DNA of 39,875 nt, taken from Paenarthrobacter sp. PH39-S1. Lineage in GTDB: Bacteria > Actinomycetota > Actinomycetes > Actinomycetales > Micrococcaceae. The stretch spans positions 1 through 39,875 of the forward strand of contig NZ_JASISR010000011.1 of the NCBI RefSeq assembly GCF_030063245.1, read 5' to 3'. Below the pieces are notes generated by a model. That model worked only from the letters and a program-made list of their open reading frames with translations, did not search any database and had not been told where the DNA came from. A program made the position numbers and the translations under genes. The first letter of the stretch is position 1, and each line of letters starts with the position of its first letter. This document shows, piece after piece, positions 1 to 7,868 of this stretch.

Positions 1-2
1 CA

Positions 3-233
3 CAACGCTCCACCGCCGCGCAGACCAAAGCCAGCCGGCGGACCACCGCCGACGGGGCCCCTGCCTACAGTTTCCGGGCCCTGCTCGAACACCTCGCCAC
101 CCTGACCCGCAACGACATCCGTTACGGAACCGACACCACGATGCCCGCAGTCCCGACGCTCGCGGCCCCAACACCCATCCAGCGCCGTGCCTACGAACTC
201 ATCGGCCAAACCGTCCCGCTAAACCTGAAGTAG
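3..233 (+). mobile_element. 3' end of an IS1634-like transposase gene (partial)
   Basis: An open frame enters from the window edge and stops at TAG 231-233. It encodes about 76 residues that end in LTRNDIRYG and TPIQRRAYELIGQTVPLNLK. This C-terminal pattern (a LATLTRN segment, then a TPxQRRAxELxG motif and a short hydrophobic tail) resembles IS1634-type DDE transposases of Arthrobacter and relatives, by family memory and not by a search. The catalytic domain lies outside the window, so intactness cannot be judged. The element's end sits against a truncated mnhC (324-383), so it probably inserted into that operon. Confidence is moderate for the family and high that this is a C-terminal coding fragment. 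Confidence 0.65.
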
Positions 234-259
234 ACAGAAGGAAGAAACCCCAAAACCAC

Positions 260-296
260 GAAATCCCCGCCGGAAGTCAAGGACGGCGGGGATTTC
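260..296. terminator. Hairpin after the transposase
   Basis: A perfect 13-bp inverted repeat, gaaatccccgccg at 260-272 and its complement at 284-296, has an 11-nt loop and lies 27 nt after the transposase stop. It is probably the transposase terminator or a subterminal hairpin of the insertion sequence. There is no clear T-run, so the terminator role is inferred. Confidence 0.6.
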
Positions 297-326
297 CCAC
301 GTCACCACCCACGTAACTTCGGGCTA
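297..326. repeat. Probable terminal end of the insertion sequence
   Basis: The sequence between the hairpin and the truncated mnhC fragment holds two direct ccacgt-type repeats. It ends where mnhC homology stops, inside the codon after Ile19 at about 323-326. The IS terminal inverted repeat should lie here, but the other end is outside the window, so neither the inverted repeat nor a target duplication can be confirmed. Confidence 0.35.
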
Positions 327-383
327 GATACCGGCTGCGTACAGCACGCCCATCACCAGCAGTAGCGTCATGTTCGCCTTCAC
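324..383 (-). pseudogene. mnhC: mnhC/mrpC 5' fragment truncated by the IS
   Basis: Starting at GTG 383-381, which overlaps the TGA of the upstream mrpA fragment (GTGA), the frame reads MKANMTLLLVMGVLYAAGI and then hits TAG at 326-324. This is the start of the first transmembrane helix of Mrp subunit C (a NuoK-like protein of roughly 110-180 residues), whose next residue is normally Tyr. The fragment ends exactly where IS sequence begins. The 4-nt overlap is the usual mrpA/mrpC coupling. Nothing functional can remain. Confidence 0.7.
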
Positions 384-1339
384 GGGCCCACCTCCAGCGA
401 TTCGTTCTCCATGGCCGGAGCCCCGCCGGATCCGGGGTCCTCTTCATGCTGGTCGATTTCCGCCCCCAGACTGCGCAGCACATCCATCACCAGGCCGACC
501 ACGACCATGTAGACACCGATGTCGAAAAGAGTTGAAGTGACGAATTTGATGTCGCCGAAGACCGGAAGGTAGAGCCCGAGAATGGCGCTCTGGAACACCT
601 GGCCACCCAGCAGCAGCGGGGCCAGCGCGGAACATGCCGCGAGGCCCAGCCCGCTCCCGAGCATCCAGCCGGCGCTGACCCGGGAGGACTCCGCCAGTTC
701 AAACCTGCCGCCGGCCAGATAACGGATGGTCAACGCCAGCCCTACCATGAGGCCGCCTGCAAACCCGCCGCCCGGACCATTGTGGCCAGTCAGCAGCAGG
801 TACACGGAGAAGATGATCAGGCTGTGGAACAACAGCCGGGTGATGACTTCGACGATGATCGAGCGCCGCTCCGGAGCCAGCGTCCGCCCGGCCACGAGCC
901 ACGGGTCCCGGGACACCGCAGTGAACCGGCGCGCGAGTTCGGCGCGGACATCCGGGTGCTCGCCGCCGGACTTCCCCCGGACCCGGCCCACACTCCCGGT
1001 CTTCACCGTTGCCGCGCGCGGCAGCCGGTCTCCGCGTCCGCGCACAAAAATCAGGCTGGCGACGCCGATGGCGGCAATGTCCAGTACCGAGATTTCTCCG
1101 AACGTGTCCCAGGCGCGGATGTCGACCAGCGTGACGTTGACAATGTTCAGCCCGCCGCCGCCCTCATATGCCAGCTTCGGAAAGGCCAGCGAAACGGGAC
1201 TGTCGACGCGGGAGCCCATCGCGGCGAGGGCAACGAAAATCATCGTGGTTCCGAACGCCGCCCCGAGCAGCAGACGGATCCAGCGGTGCGACACGATCGG
1301 CTCCGCAATACTGGGGGTCATTTGTCGTTTCTGCGCCAA
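380..1339 (-). pseudogene. mrpA: Mrp antiporter subunit A, C-terminal (MbhE + MnhB) remnant
   Basis: The 319 residues match only the C-terminal third of actinobacterial MrpA, which normally is about 950-1000 residues with a fused MnhB region. An MbhE-like membrane segment with PVSLAFPKLAYEGGGGLNIV and VDIRAWDTFGEISVLDIAA covers about residues 15-95. After a linker comes an MnhB domain, about 155-300, with LLTGHNGPGGGFAGGLMVG and VTSTLFDIGVYMVVVGLVMD. The NuoL-like ion-translocating core and DUF4040 region are missing: reading upstream, the frame stops at TAA 1375-1373 and an unrelated MFS gene begins at 1486. The annotated start is a TTG (1339) with no ribosome binding site. With mnhC cut by the IS, the whole Mrp operon is probably dead. 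A short functional derivative is possible but unlikely. Confidence 0.75.
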
Positions 1340-1472
1340 CCGGGCGGCCGTAGCCTGTCCGTCGCGTCCAGTTTACCAACCCTGCTGCGCCGGCCGGAGC
1401 ACATGTGCCCGCGCAGGCATGTATTTCAGCCGCCGTTTGCCGCGCCGTGCTGCGCGGGACCCCGGGGACGTA

Positions 1473-1485
1473 TAGCATTTTGGCT
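1473..1485 (+). promoter_or_regulatory. Leaderless-type promoter of the UMF1 transporter
   Basis: TAGCAT at 1473-1478 is followed by 7 nt and the ATG at 1486. A -10 hexamer at this distance puts transcription start at or next to the start codon, and there is no Shine-Dalgarno sequence. This fits a leaderless mRNA and supports the ATG at 1486 over longer frames. Confidence 0.5.
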
Positions 1486-2823
1486 ATGAGTGAGCTCACA
1501 CCGGCGGCCGGTTATTCCGGTCTTGCCGAGGCCAAGGCCCCTGCCACGAAGGGCCAGATCATCGCGTGGGCATCCTGGGACTGGGGGTCGGCGGCATTCA
1601 ACGCCGTGATGACCACCTTCATATTCACCGCGCTGTACCTCACCGGGGATGCCTTCGGCGGTTCCGATCATGCCTCAGCCGTGCTGGCCTTTGCGCTGTC
1701 CGTTTCCGGGCTCGCCATCGCGCTTTTTGCCCCGGTGACCGGCCAGCGCTCGGACCGCAGCGGCCGGCGGCGGCTGTGGCTCGGGGTGAACACGCTGATG
1801 GTGGCGGCCCTCACGGCGAGCTGCTTTTTCGTCCAGCCGCATGAGTCCTATCTGCTCTTCGGTTGCCTGGCCATTGCCGCGGGACATGTTTTTGCCGAGC
1901 TCGCCTCGGTCAATTACAACGCCATGCTGCTGCAGATTTCCACCCGTGCCACCATCGGCCGGATCAGCGGAATCGGCTGGTCCGCCGGCTATCTGGGCGG
2001 CATTGTGGCGCTGCTGATCGTCTACTACGGGTTGATCGCACCCAAGGTGGGCATCTTCGGCATCACCGACGACGACGGGATGACCTACCGGGTGGTGGCG
2101 TTGTTCTCCGCGGCGTGGATCATCATTTTCTCCATCCCGGTGCTGCTGTCGGTGCCGGAATCCAAGGCCGATCCGGCACAGACCAGGGTCGGTCTCGTCC
2201 GCTCCTATCTGGATCTCTTCGCCACGATCGCCAGGCTGTGGCGGACCCAGCGGCACACGCTGTACTTCCTGATGAGCAGTGCCATCTTCCGCGACGGACT
2301 GGCCGCGATCTTCACCTTCGGCGCCGTGATCGCCGTCGGCAGCTTCGGCTTCGCGAAGGGCGACGTGCTGATCTTCGCGATCGCCGGCAACGTCGTCGCC
2401 GCCGTCGGCGCCATTTCAGCCGGGTTCCTCGATGATCGGCTCGGGCCTAAAACCGTCATCGTCATCTCACTTGTGGGGTTGCTCGGCTCCGGGACGGTAC
2501 TGCTCTTCCTGCAGGGCAAGACGGTGTTCTGGATCTTCGGCCTGCTGCTGTCCCTCTTCGTCGGGCCGGCGCAGTCCTCCGCGCGCACCTTTATCGGCAG
2601 GCTGGCCCCGGCCGGCCAGGAGGGCGAACTTTTCGGGCTTTACGCCACCACCGGGCGCGCGGTGTCCTTCCTCGCGCCGATGCTCTTCGGGCTGTTCATC
2701 GTCTGGTTCGGCTCCCAGCGCTGGGGCATCTCCGGCATCCTCATCGTGCTCTTGGCGGGGCTGCTCCTGCTGCTCCCCGTCAAGGCTCCCGAGCACCACA
2801 TCCCCGCCCCGGCCCCGACCTAA
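1486..2823 (+). CDS. MFS transporter, UMF1 (Atg22-like) type
   Basis: This 445-residue integral membrane protein has about twelve hydrophobic segments. The N-terminal sequence KGQIIAWASWDWGSAAFNAV is characteristic of the UMF1/Atg22-like major facilitator family. The first cytoplasmic loop has the MFS motif GQRSDRSGRRR at about residues 87-97, and a second-half equivalent is DDRLGPKTV. The family includes vacuolar amino-acid effluxers in fungi; bacterial substrates are mostly unknown, so none is assigned. The start is chosen for the leaderless promoter just upstream, since an in-frame extension to 1405 has no transporter features. The gene lies next to the broken mrpA and converges on dcd across a large palindrome. 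Confidence 0.9.
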   Translation: MSELTPAAGYSGLAEAKAPATKGQIIAWASWDWGSAAFNAVMTTFIFTALYLTGDAFGGSDHASAVLAFALSVSGLAIALFAPVTGQRSDRSGRRRLWLGVNTLMVAALTASCFFVQPHESYLLFGCLAIAAGHVFAELASVNYNAMLLQISTRATIGRISGIGWSAGYLGGIVALLIVYYGLIAPKVGIFGITDDDGMTYRVVALFSAAWIIIFSIPVLLSVPESKADPAQTRVGLVRSYLDLFATIARLWRTQRHTLYFLMSSAIFRDGLAAIFTFGAVIAVGSFGFAKGDVLIFAIAGNVVAAVGAISAGFLDDRLGPKTVIVISLVGLLGSGTVLLFLQGKTVFWIFGLLLSLFVGPAQSSARTFIGRLAPAGQEGELFGLYATTGRAVSFLAPMLFGLFIVWFGSQRWGISGILIVLLAGLLLLLPVKAPEHHIPAPAPT

Positions 2824-2842
2824 CCCCGGTCGCCTTCCCCTC

Positions 2843-2908
2843 CCCAACTAGGTAGCAGCAGGTGCACCCAAAGCGCGTTTTGGGTGCACCTGCTGCTACC
2901 TAGTTGGG
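2843..2908. repeat. Dispersed palindrome copy 1 (28-10-28 hairpin), probable bidirectional terminator
   Basis: The left arm at 2843-2870 (starting CCCAACTAGGTAGCAGCA) is the exact complement of 2881-2908. Two further pairs in the centre give a 30-bp stem with a 6-nt loop. It lies between the convergent UMF1 transporter and dcd, where it could end transcription from both sides, although no T-run follows. The outer 18 nt are identical to the copy at 23283-23348, and the inner stem differs. This marks a repeat family rather than a one-off terminator. Confidence 0.9.
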
Positions 2909-2930
2909 CCGGGGCCGGTGAGGGAAAGAG

Positions 2931-3509
2931 TCAGATGGCGGTGATATGGAAGTTCTGGAAGGAACGGGACGCGGTGGGGCCCCGCTGGCCCTGATAGCGG
3001 TTGCCGTATTCCCCGCTGCCGTAGGGGTGCTCGGCGGGTGAGCTCAGCCGGAAGAAGCACAGCTGACCGATCTTCATCCCCGGCCAGAGCTTGATCGGCA
3101 GTGTGGCCACATTGGACAGCTCCAGCGTCACGTGGCCCGAGAATCCGGGATCAATGAAACCGGCCGTCGAGTGCGTCAGCAGCCCCAGCCGCCCCAACGA
3201 GGATTTGCCCTCCAGCCGGGCCGCAATATCGTCCGGCAGCGTCACGGCCTCGAAGGTTGAGCCGAGCACAAACTCCCCGGGATGCAGAATGAACGGCTCA
3301 TCGGGGGCGACCTCCACCAGACGGGTCAGATCCGGCTGGTCCTCGGCCGGATCTATGTGCGCGTACTTGTGGTTGTCGAACAATCGGAACAGCCGGTCAA
3401 TCCGCACGTCGATGCTGGATGGCTGCACCATGGTGGGATCGTAGGGGTCCAAGACAATGCGCTTGGCGTCAATTTCGGCACGGATGTCGCGGTCTGAGAT
3501 GAGCACCAT
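2931..3509 (-). CDS. dcd: dCTP deaminase (probably dUMP-forming)
   Basis: This 192-residue trimeric pyrimidine-nucleotide enzyme starts [14 protein letters not shown]. It has the family signature [18 protein letters not shown] at about residues 114-131, with the catalytic Glu at position 130, and the nucleotide-binding segment [14 protein letters not shown] at 100-113. In actinobacteria such as Mycobacterium the enzyme converts dCTP to dUMP in one step (deaminase plus dUTPase); the fold and length fit, but the bifunctional activity is inferred from lineage. The product feeds thymidylate synthesis in the cytoplasm. The ATG at 3509 has no strong Shine-Dalgarno sequence. The gene is monocistronic and converges on the UMF1 transporter. 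Confidence 0.95.
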   Translation of the reverse strand: MVLISDRDIRAEIDAKRIVLDPYDPTMVQPSSIDVRIDRLFRLFDNHKYAHIDPAEDQPDLTRLVEVAPDEPFILHPGEFVLGSTFEAVTLPDDIAARLEGKSSLGRLGLLTHSTAGFIDPGFSGHVTLELSNVATLPIKLWPGMKIGQLCFFRLSSPAEHPYGSGEYGNRYQGQRGPTASRSFQNFHITAI

Positions 3510-3606
3510 CTAAAGTTAGCGCATCCGACTCCCCGCAGAGCAGCGCGCCGGTAGGATGCGACGGCGGAGCCAAAGCGCGGCAGGTAAGGGGCCGCCACCG
3601 CCGCCC

Positions 3607-3623
3607 TGGTCAAGGTTTGACCA
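3607..3623. promoter_or_regulatory. Inverted repeat upstream of dcd
   Basis: TGGTCAA-GGT-TTGACCA is a perfect 7-3-7 palindrome about 100 nt upstream of dcd and 78 nt past the kynA stop. A further half-like CTGGTCAAAC lies at 3689-3698. It could be an operator for dcd or a weak kynA terminator; the sequence does not decide. Confidence 0.4.
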
Positions 3624-3700
3624 CATTGGACCCGGCGGGCGGGGAAAATTGCGAGTGTCACGAAACAGCCGGCGAGTCGGTCCGGAACCTGGTCAAACCT

Positions 3701-4582
3701 TCACCGGCTGCTGCGTGACTCCGCGGTGATGGCACCGATTTCTGTGCGGACCGCATAGAGCTCGGGAAAGAAGGTCAGCTCCAGGGCGCGCTGCAGGAAT
3801 TCCACGCCCGAAGAGCCGCCGGTTCCGGTCTTCATGCCGATGGTCCGCAGGACGGTCTTCATATGCCGGAACCGCCAGAGCTGGAAATTATCCTCCAGGT
3901 CGACCAGTTCCTCGCAGGCCTCATAGAGATCCCAGTTGTCCGCCGGGTTCTCGTAGATTGCCCGGTACAACTGGACCAGCTCGTCATTGAAGACGTGTGC
4001 CGTGGTGAAGTCCCGTTCCAGCAGCTCGACGGGAACCGCGAAGCCGCGCCGGCCCAGCAGCCGGATGAATTCGTCATAGATGCTGCTCTGTCCCAACAGC
4101 TCTTCAAGCACCGCATGCGCGGCGGGGTCCGAGGCAAAGACCTTGAGCATTCCGGCGTTTTTATTGCCCAGCAGAAACTCCACCGCGCGGTACTGGGCGG
4201 ACTGAAAACCGGACGCGGCCCCCAAATCACCACGGAACTGGGCATATTCCGACGGGGTCAAGGTGGCCAGCACGGACCATTGCTCGGTCAGGCTCCGCTG
4301 GATGTGCTTGATCCGGGCTATCCCCTTCATAGCCATGCGCAGATCATCAGCCATCAGCGCCTGCCGCACCGCCCGGAGCTCATGCAGCACCAGCTTGAGC
4401 CAGAGCTCGGAGGTCTGGTGCTGGATGATGAAGAGCATCTCGTCGTGATGTTCGGGCCGGCTGACCGGATGCTGGGCGGAGAGCAGTTCATCGAGCGCCA
4501 GGTAGGAGCCGTAGCTCATCTTGTCCCGGAAGTCCGTTTCGATGCCGGATTCAATCTTCCGCGTATTCTTCTTTACCGCCAC
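3701..4582 (-). CDS. kynA: Tryptophan 2,3-dioxygenase
   Basis: A 293-residue haem enzyme that opens the indole ring of L-tryptophan to N-formylkynurenine, the first step of the kynurenine pathway. Clear family motifs are MLFIIQHQTSELWLKL at about residues 49-64 and RHMKTVLRTIGMKTGTGGSS at about 238-257, the latter shaping the haem/substrate pocket. It is all-helical and a soluble tetramer by family knowledge. The start is GTG at 4582, with AAGGA 7 nt upstream. No kynB, kynU or transporter lies next to it, so tryptophan catabolism must be completed by genes elsewhere. It is divergent from the KhtT/KhtU pair. The family call is secure. Confidence 0.95.
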   Translation of the reverse strand: MAVKKNTRKIESGIETDFRDKMSYGSYLALDELLSAQHPVSRPEHHDEMLFIIQHQTSELWLKLVLHELRAVRQALMADDLRMAMKGIARIKHIQRSLTEQWSVLATLTPSEYAQFRGDLGAASGFQSAQYRAVEFLLGNKNAGMLKVFASDPAAHAVLEELLGQSSIYDEFIRLLGRRGFAVPVELLERDFTTAHVFNDELVQLYRAIYENPADNWDLYEACEELVDLEDNFQLWRFRHMKTVLRTIGMKTGTGGSSGVEFLQRALELTFFPELYAVRTEIGAITAESRSSR

Positions 4583-4742
4583 AGCCAGTCCTTAATATGA
4601 GCGTCATTGCCGTGCTTCAGCCTACGCCGGTGGGCGGATGGACCGGCGGGGACGACGGCGGACTATTGGCGGCCCGAGCGCTGTTATATCTAGCACCGGT
4701 CCAGCAAGGACCGACGGTTCAACGCACGACTAAGGTAGTCCC

Positions 4743-5225
4743 ATGAACATTGTAGAAACCCCGCTGCCGGGGATCGGCGTCCGCAGAGAGCTCACGCTGA
4801 CCACAGGCCGACGCGTTGGCGTGGTCACGCACCGCGACGGTCAGACGGAACTCATCGTCTCCAGACTCGATGACCCAGACGCCTGCGCCGCGTCCATCCC
4901 GCTCAGCGCCGACGAATCGGCCGCATTGGGTGGCCTGCTCGGAGGTACCAAGCTGATCGCCCAGCTGTCCGCGGAACAGAAGGATCTGCCCGGGGTAAGC
5001 ACCCAGCAGTTCCTCGTCCACGATAGCGCGCGCTTCGCCGGCGGCACGCTCGGTGACACCCAGATGCGGACCCACACCGGCGCGTCCGTCGTCGCCATCC
5101 TCCGGCAGGGAAGCGTCATCGCCTCCCCGCGGCCGGATCAGCTTCTGCTCTCCGGCGATGTCGTTGTCATTGTCGGCACCGACTCCGGCCTGGCCGCGGC
5201 GGCAGACATCCTGCAGTCCAAATAG
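4743..5225 (+). CDS. KhtT-like TrkA-C regulatory subunit of a cation:proton antiporter
   Basis: A 160-residue soluble protein. The C-terminal half, from about residue 75, is a TrkA-C/RCK-C domain ending in QLLLSGDVVVIVGTDSGLAAA, where ligands gate K+ transporters. The N-terminal half (RRELTLTTGRRVGVVTHRDG) is the usual small domain of KhtT-type subunits. It probably sits on the cytoplasmic face of the antiporter encoded 18 nt downstream and controls it by pH or a nucleotide. Bacillus KhtT binds c-di-AMP, but whether this protein does is unknown. The ATG follows AAGGTAG closely. The pair is a standard actinobacterial KhtT-KhtU arrangement. Confidence 0.85.
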   Translation: MNIVETPLPGIGVRRELTLTTGRRVGVVTHRDGQTELIVSRLDDPDACAASIPLSADESAALGGLLGGTKLIAQLSAEQKDLPGVSTQQFLVHDSARFAGGTLGDTQMRTHTGASVVAILRQGSVIASPRPDQLLLSGDVVVIVGTDSGLAAAADILQSK

Positions 5226-5243
5226 GAGGCGCGGCTTCCCCCT

Positions 5244-6419
5244 GTGAACGACACTACGCTCTCGCTCATTCAGCTCGGCATCGTCTTTTTCGGACTCGGC
5301 GTCCTGGGGCGGCTCGCCGGGATGATCGGCATGTCCCCCGTGCCCCTGTACCTTCTCGGCGGCCTGGCGTTCGGCCACGGCGGCCTGATCGACTTCGGCG
5401 GGATCGAAGACTTCGGCCACATCGCCAGCGAGATCGGCGTGGTTCTCCTGCTGCTGATGTTGGGATTGGAATATACGGCCAACGAGCTGGTGACCGGGCT
5501 TAAACAATCCTGGCTGGCCGGAGTGGTGGATCTGGTGCTCAACATGGCCCCCGGCGCCGCGGTCGCCTTGCTGCTGGGCTGGGGCCCGGTGGGTGCGCTG
5601 GTGATGGCGGGCGTCACCTATATCTCCTCCTCCGGAATTATCGCCAAGGTCCTTAGCGACCTCGGACGGCTCGGTAACCGCGAAACCCCGGTGATTTTGT
5701 CTATCCTGGTGATCGAGGACCTGGCCATGGCGGCCTATCTTCCGGTCCTGACCGCCGTGCTCTCCGGAGTTTCGATCGCTGGCGGGCTGACCGCTGTGGG
5801 CGTAGCCCTGGCCGTGGTGACGGTGGTGCTCGTACTGGCACTGAAATTCGGCCACCTGGTCTCGGCGATCATCGACAGTCCGGACCGCGAAACCTTTCTG
5901 CTCAAGCTGCTCGGAGCCGCGCTGCTGATCGCCGGCCTGGCCTCGGCCATGCAGGTCTCCGCCGCCGTCGGCGCGTTCCTGCTCGGCATCGCCATTTCCG
6001 GCGCCACCGCCAACAACGCCACGCGCGTGCTGGAGCCCCTGCGCGACCTGTTCGCGGCCATGTTCTTCGTTGTCTTCGGCCTCAACACGGACCCCGCGTC
6101 CATTCCGCCGGTACTCGGATTCGCCCTGCTGCTGGCCGCCGTGACTTCGGTGACCAAAATCGCCACCGGCTGGTGGGCCGCCAGCCGGCAGGGCATCCGC
6201 AGGCTGGGTCGGGCACGCGCCGGTGCGGCCCTGATTGCCCGCGGCGAATTCTCCATTGTCATTGCCGGTCTAGCCGTCGCGGCCGGCAGCGTGCCCAAAG
6301 ACCTGGCCGCGCTGGCCACCACCTACGTGCTCATCATGGCGGTTTTCGGCCCCATTGCGGCCCGCTACGTCGAACCGCTGGTCACGCTATTCCAGCGCGA
6401 GCCCGTCCCGGCCCTCTGA
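5244..6419 (+). CDS. KhtU-like CPA2 monovalent cation:proton antiporter
   Basis: A 391-residue membrane protein of the Na+/H+ exchanger fold (CPA2/Kef type) with about 12-13 hydrophobic segments. Recognisable features are the entry helix GIVFFGLGVLGRLAGMIG, the LLLLMLGLEYTANEL segment at about 68-82, and the unwound-helix region VIEDLAMAAYLPVLT around residues 156-170. It exchanges K+ or Na+ for H+ across the membrane. It lacks its own RCK domain, which explains the separate TrkA-C subunit just upstream. The start is GTG 5244, but AGGAGG at 5224-5229 is 14 nt away, rather far, so the start is only fairly secure. The pair may be the remaining local antiporter now that the Mrp operon is broken. 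Confidence 0.9.
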   Translation: MNDTTLSLIQLGIVFFGLGVLGRLAGMIGMSPVPLYLLGGLAFGHGGLIDFGGIEDFGHIASEIGVVLLLLMLGLEYTANELVTGLKQSWLAGVVDLVLNMAPGAAVALLLGWGPVGALVMAGVTYISSSGIIAKVLSDLGRLGNRETPVILSILVIEDLAMAAYLPVLTAVLSGVSIAGGLTAVGVALAVVTVVLVLALKFGHLVSAIIDSPDRETFLLKLLGAALLIAGLASAMQVSAAVGAFLLGIAISGATANNATRVLEPLRDLFAAMFFVVFGLNTDPASIPPVLGFALLLAAVTSVTKIATGWWAASRQGIRRLGRARAGAALIARGEFSIVIAGLAVAAGSVPKDLAALATTYVLIMAVFGPIAARYVEPLVTLFQREPVPAL

Positions 6420-6635
6420 CTCGCCAACCGCGACCACTGCGGGCGCGCGCTGACCGCTACTTACCGCTGACCAACGACGACGACGACGGCACGGCACGGG
6501 GTTTACCATGCCCAGCCGGCGCCGCGGATCGGATTGGGAAGGTGCATCCAGCTGCTGATTCCCGGTCGGGGGTGCGCAAAACGACCCGCAGAATGAGGTA
6601 ATGTGGTCATTGCTGTCTGAGGGTTTCCCTCCAGT

Positions 6636-6709
6636 GCGGGCGTAGCTCAATGGTAGAGCGCTAGCTTCCCAAGCTTGATACGCGGGTCCGATTCCCGTCG
6701 CCCGCTCCA
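6636..6709 (+). tRNA. tRNA-Gly (anticodon CCC)
   Basis: A full cloverleaf with encoded CCA. The acceptor GCGGGCG at 6636-6642 pairs with CGCCCGC at 6699-6705, the D arm is GCTC/GAGC, and the anticodon loop TTCCCAA puts CCC at 6668-6670. The T arm is GCGGG/CCCGT with loop TCCGATT. The anticodon stem has a T-T mismatch and the T loop has C at the position where T is usual (TTCGATT); neither is likely to be fatal. The gene stands alone. Confidence 0.95.
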
Positions 6710-6787
6710 CTTCTCACGCGGTCTGCCCCACCGCCACGTCGATCAGGCCCCTTGCCGCGCCGGTTTTCCCGTGGCACTATCGGGAAG

Positions 6788-7204
6788 ATGACGATCCCCA
6801 CGCGCGCGTTTGCCCATATCCGCTTGACCGTCTCCGATATAGACCGGTCGCGGGCTTTCTACGATGAAATCTTTGGCCTGCCAGTGGCCTTCGAGGTGCC
6901 CGCTGGTGCGGATGATGCCACCCGCGAACAGCTGGGCTGGCTCTTCGGCGGGGTGGTCTACCAACTCGGTGATTCCCTGTTTGGACTGCGTCCGGTCGGT
7001 AAGGACAGCTTCGATGAAGACCGTGTGGGTCTGGACCATGCCAGCTTCGCCGTCCAGTCGAAGGCGGAGCTCGAGGCAGCGGCGGCCCAGTTGGACCGCA
7101 GCGGTGTCACCCACGAAGGAATCAAGGACATCGGCGTCGGTTACATCCTGGAATTCAGGGACCCGGACAATATCGCTTTGGAGCTCTTCGCGCCGAAGGC
7201 GTAG
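6788..7204 (+). CDS. VOC (glyoxalase/bleomycin-resistance fold) family protein
   Basis: A 138-residue single-domain vicinal oxygen chelate protein. It opens HIRLTVSDIDRSRAFYDEIF and closes with EFRDPDNIALELFAP, the paired beta-alpha-beta-beta-beta modules with a His near the start and a Glu in the last strand as likely metal ligands. The substrate cannot be told from sequence; relatives include glyoxalases, dioxygenases and drug-binding proteins. The ATG at 6788 is preferred to a TTG at 6752 because the domain begins right after it, and CACTAT sits 7 nt upstream in leaderless position. A strong terminator follows. Confidence 0.85.
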   Translation: MTIPTRAFAHIRLTVSDIDRSRAFYDEIFGLPVAFEVPAGADDATREQLGWLFGGVVYQLGDSLFGLRPVGKDSFDEDRVGLDHASFAVQSKAELEAAAAQLDRSGVTHEGIKDIGVGYILEFRDPDNIALELFAPKA

Positions 7205-7218
7205 GTGCGGCGGTGGAT

Positions 7219-7250
7219 CGCCGGCCGGTGCAGTTCGGCACCGGCCGGCG
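7219..7250 (+). terminator. Strong hairpin after the VOC gene
   Basis: cgccggccggtgc at 7219-7231 and its exact complement at 7238-7250 form a 13-bp GC-rich stem with loop AGTTCG, 14 nt past the VOC stop. It also faces the end of the TetR pseudogene at 7267, so it may terminate from both sides. It lacks a T-run, as is common in actinobacteria. Confidence 0.75.
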
Positions 7251-7266
7251 CGGCTCAGTTCCGCAG

Positions 7267-7793
7267 TCAATCCAGCAGTGCGGCCGCCAGAGCCTTGCCG
7301 ACAAACGCGCCGAACTCCGCCGCGGTCCACCTCCCGCGTGAGCACCAGGTTCTCGTACAATTCCGGAGCGGTGTAGGTCCACATCACATCCGCCGCCCGG
7401 GCGGTGGTGAGGCCCTCCGCGAGCAGCCCCCGCGCGGCCATGGTCCGGGCGTTGTGCAGCATGCGTTCGTAGCGGGCCGCGCCCACCTCGTCCTGCAATG
7501 CCGCCATCTCCGGGTCCCCGGCCGCGGCGGCCTCGCGGATGAGCCGCGGAGCGGATCTCCGCCGGAACCGAACCCCCGCCCAACACGCTCTGTGCATGGA
7601 TCCCCCGCACCAGCCCGGGCTTACCTCCGTACGCCTTGTGAACGGTTTCCGGCGACACCGCCGCCGCGATGGCCGCTATCGTCGTCGGGCCATATCCGCC
7701 GGAGAGCAGCAGGCGCCGAGCCGCCAGGATCACCTCCCGGTTGCGCTCTGCTACGAGCCCGGCGGCTGGCGGCCTCGGAGGGACGTTTTTCAT
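7267..7793 (-). pseudogene. TetR-family regulator, disrupted
   Basis: The N-terminus from ATG 7793 is a normal TetR helix-turn-helix: ERNREVILAARRLLLSGGYG, then TTIAAIAAAVSPETVHKAYG. After SVPAEIRSA the reading frame changes, and LIREAAAAGDPEMAALQDEV follows directly. The segment normally lying between (an estimated 30-40 residues of the ligand domain) is absent, so a deletion has shifted the frame. A second lesion is one extra G within GAGGTGG (7330/7331): removing it restores LTREWTAAEFGAF and the natural end ALAAALLD with TGA at 7269-7267. The DNA-binding domain could still be translated, but a regulated repressor cannot. The intact operator at 7825-7850 fits this gene. Confidence 0.8.
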
Positions 7794-7824
7794 TGACGGC
7801 TGGGGGCAAAATGCTACACTCCTT

Positions 7825-7850
7825 ATTGGATACAAATAACTGTATCCAAT
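7825..7850. promoter_or_regulatory. TetR-type operator palindrome
   Basis: ATTGGATACA-N6-TGTATCCAAT is a perfect 10-6-10 inverted repeat in an AT-rich pocket. It lies 31 nt upstream of the TetR pseudogene and 18 nt upstream of the first ATG of the divergent SnoaL remnant. Position and symmetry are those of an autoregulated TetR operator. It has kept perfect symmetry although the genes on both sides are broken. Confidence 0.7.
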
Positions 7851-7868
7851 ATTTGCCGGAGGCTCCGG

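Noticed and set aside
6420-6635. Small RNA or gene in the gap before tRNA-Gly
   Set aside because: No open frame with features, no strong terminator hairpin and no recognisable structured RNA. It is likely the tRNA promoter region.
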